Shown: piece by piece, positions 44,551 through 53,122 of the stretch | How positions within the stretch are numbered: position 1 is the first letter of the stretch | How the letters are laid out: every line of letters starts with the position of its first letter | The notes under the pieces: generated by a model | Told to the model about the DNA's origin: nothing | The model's input: the letters and a program-made list of their open reading frames with translations, nothing else | Database searches by the model: none | Made by a program: the position numbers and the translations under genes | Origin: Micromonospora halophytica | GTDB lineage: Bacteria; Actinomycetota; Actinomycetes; Mycobacteriales; Micromonosporaceae | Direction of reading: 5' to 3' | DNA length: 64,000 nt | NCBI RefSeq assembly: GCF_900090245.1 | Contig: NZ_FMDN01000018.1 | Location: forward strand, 52,541-116,540

Positions 44551-45204
44551 GTGTCCACACCAGCCGCCACGACCGGACCGCTGCGCCGCGTTCCGGTGCA
44601 GGGTCGAAGTGTCGCGCGGGTCCAGCGGATGTTGGACGCCTGTGCCGAACTCGTCGACGAAGTGGGGTACGAGGGGCTGACCACCACGCTGCTCGCCGAG
44701 CGGGCCGAGGTGGCGATCGGATCGGTCTACCAGTTCTTCCCGGACAAGCGGGCCATCGTGCAGGCGCTGACCCTGCGCACGATGGAGTCCTACCTGCAGC
44801 GGCTCGACGAGCGGTTCGCCTCGGACGACCTGACCCACTGGTGGGACGGCGTCGACGCTGGCATCGACGAGTACATCACGATGCACCGCACCGTCCCCGG
44901 GTTCCGTACCCTGCACTTCGGCGACGTGGTCGACCTGCACCTGCTCGATGAGCAGCGCGACAACAACGGCGTGATCGCCGACCAGTTGGCCCGGGTGCTG
45001 ACCGAGCGGTTCGGGATGGTCGACGAGCCGCGGCTGCGGTTCTGTCTGGAGATCGCCGTCGAGGCCGCGGACGCCCTGATCAAGCTGGCGTTCCGGCGTA
45101 AGCCGGAGGGTGACGAGCGGGTGCTGGCCGAGGCGAAGGCGCTGATCCGCGAGTACCTGCACCGGCACGTCGACGCACCGGCCGAGCCGGTCACGCAGGG
45201 CTGA
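44551..45204 (+). CDS. TetR-family regulator
   Basis: 217 aa from GTG 44551 (AAGGGGGG upstream; an ATG at 44512 is possible). N-terminal HTH: MLDACAELVDEVGYEGLTTT, LAERAEVAIGSVYQFFPDKR. The ligand domain follows with WWDGVDAGIDEYI. The divergent lactone oxidase and the ATATGA palindrome suggest local control. Ligand unknown. Confidence 0.88.
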   Translation: MSTPAATTGPLRRVPVQGRSVARVQRMLDACAELVDEVGYEGLTTTLLAERAEVAIGSVYQFFPDKRAIVQALTLRTMESYLQRLDERFASDDLTHWWDGVDAGIDEYITMHRTVPGFRTLHFGDVVDLHLLDEQRDNNGVIADQLARVLTERFGMVDEPRLRFCLEIAVEAADALIKLAFRRKPEGDERVLAEAKALIREYLHRHVDAPAEPVTQG

Positions 45205-45260
45205 CCGCCCGGCCGTCCGGCCGCCGCGCCGGGCGGCGTCCGGCGCGGCCGGCGCCCGGT

Positions 45261-46469
45261 CTAGAGGAAGGCGTGGCCCTCGCCCCGGTACGTGGGCACG
45301 ACGCCGAACACCTCGTCCCCCTCGACCAGGTGCAGTTCGTTGACGTGTTCGCAGAGCTCACCGGCCTTCGCGTGGCGGAACCAGACCCGGTCGCCGACCC
45401 GCAGCCCGGCCGTCGCCGGACCGGCCAGCGGCGTCTGCACCTCACCGGCGCCCTCGGTGCCGACCAGCGTCAACCCGGCCGGCAGCCAGGGTCGGGGCAA
45501 CCGGCTCCGCTCGGCCGGACCCGAGGCGGTCCACCCCCCGCCCAGCACGGTGATCAGGCCCGGCCCCGGCCGGCGCACAACCGTGCAGGCGAAGAACGCC
45601 GCCGGGGTCGGCCGCCAGGCCCGGTACGCGTCGAAGAGCGTCGGCCCGTACAGGCCCGATCCTGCGGTGACCTCGGTGACGGCGGGATCGGCGCTGGTGG
45701 CGGCCACGCTGCCGGTGCCTCCGCCGTTGACGAACTCCAGGTCGGCGTGCTCGCGTACCGCTGCCACGGCCGCCCCTCGGCGGGCCAGCAGTTCCCGCCA
45801 CGACCCGCGCTGGGCGATCCGGATCGCGGCGCCCAGCGCCGCCCGCCCCGGCGGTGCGTCACCGAGCCCCGCGATCTGCGCCTCGTACGACATCAGCCCG
45901 ACCAGCCGGAAGCCCGGCCGGGCGGCGACGGTGGCGGCGAGCGCGCCGGCGGCCCGGGCGCTGTGCACCGGCGAGCGGCGCACCCCGACGTGCACCCGCC
46001 CGCCCAGCGGTCGCCAGGAGGCGTCCAGGTCGAGGCAGACCCGCAGCTCGGTCCGGCGGCCGGGGGCACACACCGTGTCGACGAGGTCGAGCTGCTCGGT
46101 CCCGTCGACCATCAGGGTGACCGCCGCGGCGAGCGCCGGGTCGGCGGCCAGCTCGGCGAGCGCGCGGCGGTCGGCCGTCGGGTAGGCGACCAGGGCGTCG
46201 TCGGTCACGCCGGTACGTACCAGCCAGATCGCCTCGGGCAGGGTGAACGCCATCACCCCGGCCCAGCCGGGCCGGTCGAGCGCCCGGCTGATCAGATCCC
46301 GGGCCCGGATCGACTTGCTGGCGGCGCGGACGGGCTTGCCGCCGCTGCGTCCGGCCAGCGCGGCGGCGTTGGCGTCGAAGGCGGTGAGGTCGACCACGGC
46401 GTAGGGCGGGTCGAGGTGGGCGGTCGCCCGGTCGAGGCGCTCGCGCAGGGTGTCGCTGTCGGTGGCCAC
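45261..46469 (-). CDS. PLP-dependent amino-acid deaminase/aldolase (alanine racemase N-fold)
   Basis: 402 aa; GTG with TAGCGT six bases upstream (leaderless). PLP-barrel with Lys in RAASKSIRARDLI (about 50), LEFVNGGGTGSV phosphate loop, and a C-terminal D-threonine-aldolase-like metal site (VWFRHAKAGELCEHVNE). Such proteins are annotated amino-acid deaminase/aldolase and act on D-3-hydroxy amino acids. Next to TetR and the lactone oxidase; the same trio occurs in Streptomyces as I recall. Confidence 0.85.
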   Translation of the reverse strand: MATDSDTLRERLDRATAHLDPPYAVVDLTAFDANAAALAGRSGGKPVRAASKSIRARDLISRALDRPGWAGVMAFTLPEAIWLVRTGVTDDALVAYPTADRRALAELAADPALAAAVTLMVDGTEQLDLVDTVCAPGRRTELRVCLDLDASWRPLGGRVHVGVRRSPVHSARAAGALAATVAARPGFRLVGLMSYEAQIAGLGDAPPGRAALGAAIRIAQRGSWRELLARRGAAVAAVREHADLEFVNGGGTGSVAATSADPAVTEVTAGSGLYGPTLFDAYRAWRPTPAAFFACTVVRRPGPGLITVLGGGWTASGPAERSRLPRPWLPAGLTLVGTEGAGEVQTPLAGPATAGLRVGDRVWFRHAKAGELCEHVNELHLVEGDEVFGVVPTYRGEGHAFL

Positions 46470-46573
46470 GGTTGCACGCTAACTGTCCGGGATACTAATG
46501 CGAAACACCCTCATGTCCGTCGGCTGCGGACGCTGGTTCCGGCGGCCTAGGCTCGGCGAGCAGGAGAATGTCG

Positions 46574-46594
46574 CGGTGGGAAGGCCTCCCACCG
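46574..46594. promoter_or_regulatory. Hairpin/palindrome upstream of tmk fusion
   Basis: 8-bp arms (46574-46581 with 46587-46594), loop of five, immediately before TAGAGT (46599-46604), a -10 candidate. It could be an operator or the terminator of an opposing transcript. Confidence 0.4.
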
Positions 46595-46685
46595 GGACTA
46601 GAGTGTTGCACCGGGACCGCCCAGTGTTGGGCCGGCACGTGGAGGTACGGCCATCGAAAGCCAGAAGAACGGCGAGTCGTCCGGC

Positions 46686-48839
46686 GTGTCGTCGTCCGGG
46701 ACACAGTCCGACCGCTCCGGGTACGCCGCGATCCGATCGGTACTGCGCATCCGGCCGTTCCGCCGGCTCTGGATCGTGCTCGGCGCGGCCTCCTTCGGCG
46801 ACTGGCTCGGCCTGCTCGCCACCTCGGTCTTCGCCGCCGCCCAGGTCTCCGGCAGCACCGCCAAGGGCGCCGCCTTCGGCACCCTGATCGCGATCCGGCT
46901 GCTCCCGGCTCTGGTGCTCGGCCCGGTGGCCGGCGTCCTCGCCGACCGGTTCGACCGGCGCTGGACGATGGTCATCTGCGACCTGCTGCGCTTCGTGCTC
47001 TTCGCCTCGATCCCGCTGCTCGCGCTCACCGGGGCCAGCGGCGGCGTGGTGGTCACCTGGGCGGCGATCGCCACCTTCGGAATCGAGACGGTCACCCTGC
47101 TCTGGATCCCGGCCAAGGAGGCCGCGGTCCCCAACCTGATCCCGCGCGCCCGGCTGGAGACCGCCAACCAGCTCACCCTGATCACCACGTACGGGCTGAC
47201 CCCGGTGGCCGCCGCCGTCGCCCTGGCGGTGCTCGACCGCAGCGTCCGCGCGGTGACCGGCGGCGAGATGCCGGGCTGGGCCGAGCCGGCGCAGCTCGCC
47301 CTCTGGTTCAACTCGTTCTCCCGGCTGGCCACCGCGCTGGTGGTGGCGTTCGGCATCAAGGAGATCAGCCAGACGCAGGCCAGTGAGCGGGAGCGCACCG
47401 AGCAGAGCATGATGCGTCAGTTCACCGAGGGCTGGAAGTTCATCCGGCAGACCCCGCTGGTGCGCGGCCTGGTGCTCGGCATCTTCGGCGCGTTCGCCGG
47501 CGGCGGCATCGTGATCGGCACGGCCAAGTTCTTCGCCGCCTCGCTGGGTGCCGGCGACGCGGCGTTCTACATGCTCTTCGGCGCGATCTTCATCGGCCTG
47601 GCCGTCGGCATCGGGCTCGGTCCGATGATCGTCCGGGACATGTCCCGCCGCCGCTGGTTCGGCATGAGCATCGTGCTGGCCAGCGCCTCCGTGCTGGTGC
47701 TCGCCTTCGCCATCCACCTGTCCATGGCGATGCTCGGCGCGATCATGGTGGGCGCCGGTGCCGGGATGGCCTTCCTCGCCGGCACCACACTGCTCGGCGG
47801 CGAGGTCGCCGACGAGGTGCGCGGCCGGGTCTTCGCGGTGGTGCAGATCGGCACCCGGCTGGTGCTGATCCTCGCCATCGCGCTGAGCAGTCTCCTGGTC
47901 GGCGTCGGTGGCTCCCGCCAGCTCACCATCGCCGACCTGGGCATCTCCGTCTCCTCGACCCGGCTGCTGCTGCTCGCCGCGGGTGCCGCCGGCATCTTCG
48001 CCGGGATCAGCGCCTTCGGGCAGATGGACGACAAGAAGGGTGTACCGGTCCTCGCCGACCTGTGGGGCTCGATCCGGGGCCGTCCGCTGATGCCGGCCGA
48101 GCCCTTCGTCTCCAGCGGGCTGTTCGTGGTCTTCGAGGGCGGCGAGGGCGCCGGCAAGTCCACCCAGCTGCGCGCGCTCGCCGAGCAGTTGCGCGGGCAG
48201 GGACGCGAGGTCGTGGTCACCCGCGAGCCGGGCGCGACGCCGGTGGGGGAACGGGTCCGCTCGCTGGTGCTGGAGAACTCCGGCGCCGACGCCCCGTCCC
48301 CACGCGCCGAGGCACTGCTCTACGCCGCCGACCGCGCCCACCACGTCGCCACCGTGGTCCGTCCGGCGCTGGTGCGGGGCGCGGTGGTGATCAGCGACCG
48401 GTACGTCGACTCCTCCCTGGCGTACCAGGGGGCCGGGCGGACGCTGCCGGTCGAGGAGGTCTCCTGGCTCTCCTCCTGGGCCACCGGCGGCCTCAAGCCC
48501 GACCTGGTGGTGCTCCTCGACGTCGACCCGCACACCGGCCTGTCCCGGGTGGCCTCCCGCAACCAGGGCACCGATCGGCTGGAGGCCGAGTCGCTCGCCT
48601 TCCACGAGCGGGTCCGGTACGCCTTCCTCGACCTGGCCGCCAACGACCCGAAGCGCTACCTGGTGCTCGACGCCTCCCGACCGGCCGAGGAGATCTCCGC
48701 CCTGGTCGCCCGCCGGGTGCAGGAGTTCCTGGTGGATCCGGCCGGCATCGTGCATCCGCGCCCCGCCCACGGGCCGGACACCTCGGTGCAGCCCGAGTTA
48801 TCCGACGCGGAGCTGGTGACGATGGAGCATCGGACCTGA
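46686..48839 (+). CDS. tmk: MFS transporter fused to thymidylate kinase
   Basis: 717 aa from GTG 46686. Residues about 20-430: MFS-type permease (FRRLWIVLGAASFGDWLGLL, LADRFDRRW loop, about 12 helices). Residues about 475-690: complete dTMP kinase with P-loop FEGGEGAGKST (about 484), TREPGATPVGE and DRYVDSSLAYQG (DRY) motifs. The actinobacterial MFS-Tmk fusion is known (SCO3542 type). The frame stays open upstream to 46602, and a GGAGG at 46641 sits seven bases before an in-frame ATC (46653), so the true start may be non-canonical. Followed by holB (TGATG). Confidence 0.92.
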   Translation: MSSSGTQSDRSGYAAIRSVLRIRPFRRLWIVLGAASFGDWLGLLATSVFAAAQVSGSTAKGAAFGTLIAIRLLPALVLGPVAGVLADRFDRRWTMVICDLLRFVLFASIPLLALTGASGGVVVTWAAIATFGIETVTLLWIPAKEAAVPNLIPRARLETANQLTLITTYGLTPVAAAVALAVLDRSVRAVTGGEMPGWAEPAQLALWFNSFSRLATALVVAFGIKEISQTQASERERTEQSMMRQFTEGWKFIRQTPLVRGLVLGIFGAFAGGGIVIGTAKFFAASLGAGDAAFYMLFGAIFIGLAVGIGLGPMIVRDMSRRRWFGMSIVLASASVLVLAFAIHLSMAMLGAIMVGAGAGMAFLAGTTLLGGEVADEVRGRVFAVVQIGTRLVLILAIALSSLLVGVGGSRQLTIADLGISVSSTRLLLLAAGAAGIFAGISAFGQMDDKKGVPVLADLWGSIRGRPLMPAEPFVSSGLFVVFEGGEGAGKSTQLRALAEQLRGQGREVVVTREPGATPVGERVRSLVLENSGADAPSPRAEALLYAADRAHHVATVVRPALVRGAVVISDRYVDSSLAYQGAGRTLPVEEVSWLSSWATGGLKPDLVVLLDVDPHTGLSRVASRNQGTDRLEAESLAFHERVRYAFLDLAANDPKRYLVLDASRPAEEISALVARRVQEFLVDPAGIVHPRPAHGPDTSVQPELSDAELVTMEHRT

Positions 48840-50077
48840 TGCCGGACGTCTTCGCCGACCTCGTCGGCCAGGACGAGGCGGTCGACACGCTGCGCCGCGC
48901 CGCCGCGTCGGCCGCCGCCGTGCTGCGCGCCGCCCACGGGCCCGGGCCGGCCCCCGACGACCTCGACGGGTACGGCCCCGCGGTCGACCCGGGCGCGGGG
49001 ATGACCCACGCCTGGATCTTCACCGGCCCGCCCGGTTCCGGCCGGTCGGTGGCCGCCCGCGCCTTCGCCGCCGCCCTCCAGTGCGTGCACGGCACCGGCT
49101 GCGGCGAGTGCCCCGGCTGCCACACCACGATGACCGGCACCCACGCCGACGTCCGGCTGGTGGTGCCCGAAGGGCTCTCCATCGGGGTGAGCGAGATGCG
49201 GGCGCTGGTGCTCCGGGCCGCGAGCACCCCCTCCGGCGGCCGTTGGCAGATCGTGATCGTCTCCGACGCCGACCGGCTCACCGAGGCGGCCGGCAACGCG
49301 CTGCTCAAGGCGGTCGAGGAGCCGCCACCGCGGACCGTCTTCCTGCTCTGCGCCCCGTCCACCCACCCGGACGACGTGTCGGTGACCATCCGCTCGCGCT
49401 GCCGGGTCGTACCGCTGCGGCAGCCGCCGGCCAGCGCGGTGGCCGAGGTGCTGGTCCGCCGGGACGGCATCGCGCCCGACGTGGCGCAGTGGGCGGCGGC
49501 GGCCGCGCAGGGGCACGTCGGGCGGGCCCGGCGGCTGGCCCGCGACCCGGAGGCCCGGCAGCGCCGGGACGCCGTGCTGGCGGTGCCGCGCCGGCTCACC
49601 GGTGTCGGCACCGCGTTGGACGCGGCGTCCGCGCTGATCGAGGCGGCGGAGGCGGAGGCCGAGGCGTCCGTCGCGGAGGCCGACGCGGCCGAGCGGGCCG
49701 CCCTGCAGACCGCGCTCGGCGCGGGCGGCACCGGGCGGGGTGCGGCCGGTGCGATGCGCGGCGCCGCCGGGCAGCTCAAGGACCTGGAGAAGCGGCAGAA
49801 GTCGCGGGCCACCCGGGCCCAGCGCGACGCCCTCGACCGGGCCCTGGTCGACCTGGCCGGCTTCTACCGGGACGCGCTCACCATGGCGCTGCGCGCGCCG
49901 GTGGCCCCGGTGCACACCGACACCGCCGCGATGGCCGAGGCGGGCGCGCAGAAGTGGGCGGCCGAGGGCGCGCTGCGGCGGCTGGAGGCCGTGCTGGAGT
50001 GCCGCACGGCCATCGAGGCGAACGTCAAGCCGCGGATCGCGGTGGAGGCGATGATGCTCGCCCTCTGGAAGGGGTAG
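48839..50077 (+). CDS. holB: DNA polymerase III subunit delta'
   Basis: 412 aa; ATG overlaps the tmk stop (TGATG). Clamp-loader AAA+ subunit. P-loop variant GPPGSGRSVAARAF (Lys replaced by Arg, as expected for the non-hydrolysing delta'), zinc module CGECPGCHTT, DADRLTEAAGNALLKAVEEPP and SRC motif IRSRCR. An Ala/Glu-rich helical insert lies near 265-300. tmk-holB pairing is standard in bacteria. Confidence 0.94.
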   Translation: MPDVFADLVGQDEAVDTLRRAAASAAAVLRAAHGPGPAPDDLDGYGPAVDPGAGMTHAWIFTGPPGSGRSVAARAFAAALQCVHGTGCGECPGCHTTMTGTHADVRLVVPEGLSIGVSEMRALVLRAASTPSGGRWQIVIVSDADRLTEAAGNALLKAVEEPPPRTVFLLCAPSTHPDDVSVTIRSRCRVVPLRQPPASAVAEVLVRRDGIAPDVAQWAAAAAQGHVGRARRLARDPEARQRRDAVLAVPRRLTGVGTALDAASALIEAAEAEAEASVAEADAAERAALQTALGAGGTGRGAAGAMRGAAGQLKDLEKRQKSRATRAQRDALDRALVDLAGFYRDALTMALRAPVAPVHTDTAAMAEAGAQKWAAEGALRRLEAVLECRTAIEANVKPRIAVEAMMLALWKG

Positions 50078-50185
50078 GGGCCACCCCCGGGCGGCATCGA
50101 CAGGCGTCGTGGGCGTGCGGTACGGTCCGGTGTGCCGTGGTGACGGTGGCGGTACGCAGGGTGAGGTCGGCCGGGGGGAGAACCG

Positions 50186-50512
50186 ATGCCGCGCGAGATC
50201 GACGAGGCGTGGATCGAGGAGGCGGTGCGGCGCTACCGCCGTATCGAGTCCCTGCAGGCCGAGTTCGACCAGGCGGTCGACACGGTCGAGGTCACCGTCC
50301 GCTCGCCCGACGGGCTGGTCGAGGTGGTGGTGACCGCCGGCGGCCGGATCACCGACGTGCGTTTCCTCGGGCCGCTGCACCACCGCCACCCGCGCGACGT
50401 CGCCGGCTCGGTGCAGGCCGCGGTGACCGCCGCCGCGGACGCCGCCCAGTGGGCCCGGGAGAAGCTGCACAACGAGACCTTCGCGGCGTACCGGCCGCTG
50501 GCGGGGGCCTGA
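50186..50512 (+). CDS. YbaB/EbfC-like small protein
   Basis: 108 aa; GGGGGGAG SD. The YbaB fold pattern is visible: long N-terminal helix (IEEAVRRYRRIESLQAEFDQAV), beta strands TVEVTVRSPDGLVEVVVTAGG, and C-terminal helix. In actinobacteria such YbaB relatives are frequent beside type VII/WXG100 genes. Here it starts a three-gene coupled unit (TGATG twice). Confidence 0.82.
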   Translation: MPREIDEAWIEEAVRRYRRIESLQAEFDQAVDTVEVTVRSPDGLVEVVVTAGGRITDVRFLGPLHHRHPRDVAGSVQAAVTAAADAAQWAREKLHNETFAAYRPLAGA

Positions 50513-50817
50513 TGGACACGTTGCGCGCCCTCGCTGCCCGGCTGGAGGAGGCGAGCGCCACGCTGGCCGTGCTGTCCCGCACGGTCACCGCCGCCGACCC
50601 GGCCCACCCGGCCTTCGGCGCCGACGCCCCGGGCCGGCCCGGGGAGATCGGCCGTGCCCTGCACCGGCAGTGGACCACCGCCACCGGCGACCGGGCCCGT
50701 GAGGCGAGCGCGGCCGCCGCCCGGCTCGCCGCCGCGGCCTCCGCCGTGCGCAGCGCCGCCGACCGCTACGCCGACGCCGACGACATCGCCCGGCGGCGGC
50801 TGGCCGGGGAGCGCTGA
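50512..50817 (+). CDS. Helical WXG100/EspC-like small protein
   Basis: 101 aa, ATG overlapping the previous stop. All-helical, Ala-rich with a central break (PAHPAFGADAPGRPGEIG), helix-turn-helix length similar to WXG100 or ESX-secretion-associated proteins (about 100 aa), and a C-terminal YADADDIARRRL segment resembling the YxxxD/E secretion signal. No WXG motif itself. Confidence 0.75.
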   Translation: MDTLRALAARLEEASATLAVLSRTVTAADPAHPAFGADAPGRPGEIGRALHRQWTTATGDRAREASAAAARLAAAASAVRSAADRYADADDIARRRLAGER

Positions 50818-51485
50818 TGGACGCCCTCGACCGGCTCGCCGAGCCCGGCCTGGACCTGCTGCGCCGGGTCGATCGGCTGCTCGCCGCCGGGGCTCCCGAG
50901 GGGCACCGGCTCTGGCCGCTGCTGCGCCGCATGCAGGTGCTCCCCGGCGACGCGCTGCGCGCCTTCCTCGACCTGCACCCCGCGCCGCTGGCGACCGCCG
51001 GGCACGCGGTGCGCCGGCTCGTCCGGGGGTACGACGACGCGTCCGCCGCCCTGACCGATCCGGGCCTGTGGTCCGGTCCGGCCGCGTCGGCGTACGACGA
51101 GGCCCGTTCGGCCCTGCTGCGCCACCTCGACGAGGGGCCGGAGAGCCTGGTCGGGCGGCTGGAGTCGACCGCCGGTTACGCCGACGCCCTGGCCCACTGG
51201 GTGGAGGGGAGCCGGCTGGCGGTGGCCCGGGTGCTCGCCGAGGTCATCGGCTCCACCGAGGCCGTACACGTGCACGCCGCCACCGCCCTCGGTGCGGAAC
51301 CCGGTCCGGGCACCCTCGCGGCGGCGGAGATCGCCACCCGGGTGCTCTCGGTGCTCGGCGTGGCGTACGACGGCGCGGAGACGCTGCTGCGCGAGTGGTC
51401 GCCGAGCCTGGCCGAGTCGACGTGGCGCGGGCAGGCCGGCACGGCAGGGGTCCGCTACGACGGCACGCTGCGCGTGGGCCGCTGA
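50817..51485 (+). CDS. Helical protein with WXG-like motif, T7SS-type substrate candidate
   Basis: 222 aa; TGATG overlap. Helical throughout; LWSGPAASAYDEARSALL (about 80-98) places a WSG turn followed by YDEAR, matching both WXG and YxxxD/E elements. The long C-terminal helical region ends with WRGQAGTAGVRYDG. No ESX core components (EccC, EccB) are in the window, so if exported it uses machinery encoded elsewhere. Confidence 0.72.
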   Translation: MDALDRLAEPGLDLLRRVDRLLAAGAPEGHRLWPLLRRMQVLPGDALRAFLDLHPAPLATAGHAVRRLVRGYDDASAALTDPGLWSGPAASAYDEARSALLRHLDEGPESLVGRLESTAGYADALAHWVEGSRLAVARVLAEVIGSTEAVHVHAATALGAEPGPGTLAAAEIATRVLSVLGVAYDGAETLLREWSPSLAESTWRGQAGTAGVRYDGTLRVGR

Positions 51486-51745
51486 GCGCTGATCCTCAGG
51501 CGGGCGGACCACGGCGCCGCGCGCGACGCCCGGACCGGCCGGGCCCGGCGGCGGCGCCGTGGCCTTTCCCCTGCACCCCCCGCAGGTCTGACTCCACTCA
51601 ACGCCCACCGTGGCCGTTTGTCCTCCGGCACCGGCCGGATTCCACCGTCCGGGCGAGGGATCAGGGCACGAGTCGGCGACCGTGGACGACTGCACGGGGT
51701 GACCGGCCGGCGACGGGTGGGCCGGTGGTGGCCGGTCGTCCGTCG

Positions 51746-51751
51746 TAGGGT
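51746..51751 (+). promoter_or_regulatory. -10 box of leaderless ricT
   Basis: TAGGGT with seven bases to the ATG at 51759. Confidence 0.55.
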
Positions 51752-51758
51752 GGAGCGC

Positions 51759-52619
51759 ATGGGCATGCTCTGCGCGGTCAGCTTCAACCGGTACGGGCGC
51801 CTCTACTACCTGGACCCGGGTGAGTTGCGTCCGCAGGTCGGCGACCGGGTGCTGGTGCCCACCGACGACGGGCCCGAGGTGGCGGAGTGCGTCTGGGCCG
51901 CGCAGTGGGTCACCGAGGACACCGACGGCTTCCCGAAGCTGGCCGGGCTGGCGCAGGAGGAGGACCTGCGCCGCGACGAACTGCTGCGCCGGCGCAAGGC
52001 CGAGGCGAAGGTGGCGGCGAAGCGGCTGATCCGGGAGCACGGGCTGCCGATGAAGGTGGTCGCCGTCGACCACGTCTTCGGCACCGTCGAGGGCTCCGGC
52101 GACCGGACCACGGTCTACTTCACCGCCCCGCACCGGGTCGACTTCCGCTCGCTGGTCCGTGACCTGGGCGCGACCCTGCACTGCCGGGTGGAGCTGCGCC
52201 AACTATCGGCACGCGACTCGGCGCGGGTGCAGGGCGGCATCGGCTCCTGCGGGCGCGACCTGTGCTGCGCGACCTTCCTCAACGACTTCGAGCCGGTGAC
52301 CATCCGGATGGCGAAGGACCAGGACCTGCCGCTGAACCCGCTGCGGATCTCCGGCGCCTGCGGTCGGCTGATGTGCTGCCTGAAGTACGAGCACCCGCTC
52401 TACCAGCGGTTCCAGGAGTCGGCCCCGGCCATCGGCACCCGCGTCACCACGCCGGAAGGGGAGGGCCGCGTGGTCAGCCACAGTGTGCCGAGAGACGCGG
52501 TGACCGTCCGCCTGGACGCCGACGGCTCGCGCTCCATGTGCTCCCGCGCCGACGTCTGCGGCTCCCGCCGCGCCTACGAAAGCCGTGACCTGTCAGGCCC
52601 GGAGGGTGCAGCGCGATGA
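51759..52619 (+). CDS. ricT: PSP1/RicT-family protein
   Basis: 286 aa from ATG 51759 (leaderless). The PSP1 domain spans about 5-200. Two Cys clusters, GSCGRDLCCATFL and GACGRLMCCLKYE, are those that in B. subtilis RicT help bind Fe-S clusters in the RicAFT complex. The downstream position after tmk-holB is conserved in many bacteria (yaaT). The C-terminal 60 residues (TTPEGEGRVVSHSV on) form a small beta domain typical of the family. Confidence 0.93.
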   Translation: MGMLCAVSFNRYGRLYYLDPGELRPQVGDRVLVPTDDGPEVAECVWAAQWVTEDTDGFPKLAGLAQEEDLRRDELLRRRKAEAKVAAKRLIREHGLPMKVVAVDHVFGTVEGSGDRTTVYFTAPHRVDFRSLVRDLGATLHCRVELRQLSARDSARVQGGIGSCGRDLCCATFLNDFEPVTIRMAKDQDLPLNPLRISGACGRLMCCLKYEHPLYQRFQESAPAIGTRVTTPEGEGRVVSHSVPRDAVTVRLDADGSRSMCSRADVCGSRRAYESRDLSGPEGAAR

Positions 52620-52655
52620 TCGACGTGCCTCGTCGCTCACGGCGGTGATCCCGCG

Positions 52656-52939
52656 ATGGGCGTGCGGAACTATCTGATCGAAGGCGTCTCCGGAACCGGC
52701 AAGACTTCGGTCTGCAAAGAGTTGCAGCGGCGCGGCTACCATGCCATCAATGGTGACCGGGAACTGGCTTATCAAGGCGACCCGGAGACTGGTGAGCCGT
52801 TGGACGGTCTCGGGCACGAGCACCACATCTGGCGCGGGATGACGTAAGGGCGCTGGTCGCCGGCCACGACGAGCCGCTGACCTTCCTCTGCGAGGGCTCC
52901 CGGAACTTCCACAGGTTCATCGAATCCTTCGCCACGTGA
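52656..52939 (+). pseudogene. Frameshifted, truncated P-loop nucleoside-kinase-like gene
   Basis: Opens with RNYLIEGVSGTGKTSVCKEL (P-loop GVSGTGKTS) and HAINGDRELAYQGDPETGEP. It stops after HHIWRGMT, but the reading continues in another frame as DVRALVAGHDEPLTFLCEGS and RNFHRFIESFAT to a stop at 52939. The two pieces look like one AAA/kinase protein with a frameshift near 52840; the remaining C-terminal half is missing. Confidence 0.75.
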
Positions 52940-52995
52940 CGCTGCCTCCAACCAGGTGAGCCGGACGTCCCACCCCCGCCCCGGCCCTTCGCCGG

Positions 52996-53053
52996 TGATC
53001 AAGAAGTTTTGGTCCTGATCCGACCCCCCTGGACGCCGCAAACTTCTTGGTCA
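52996..53053. repeat. Imperfect inverted repeat, REP-like
   Basis: 14-base arms (52996-53009 with 53040-53053; one G-T wobble) around AGAAGTTT/AAACTTCT with a 30-base loop. Far less GC-rich than its surroundings. It may be a dispersed intergenic element or the terminator of the metallophosphoesterase gene. Confidence 0.6.
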
Positions 53054-53122
53054 ACTCCGGCTGCCGGTGGGCGGTGGTGGGTGGTCGGGTGGTGGGGGGG
53101 GGCTATCCGGACAGGTTTGCAG

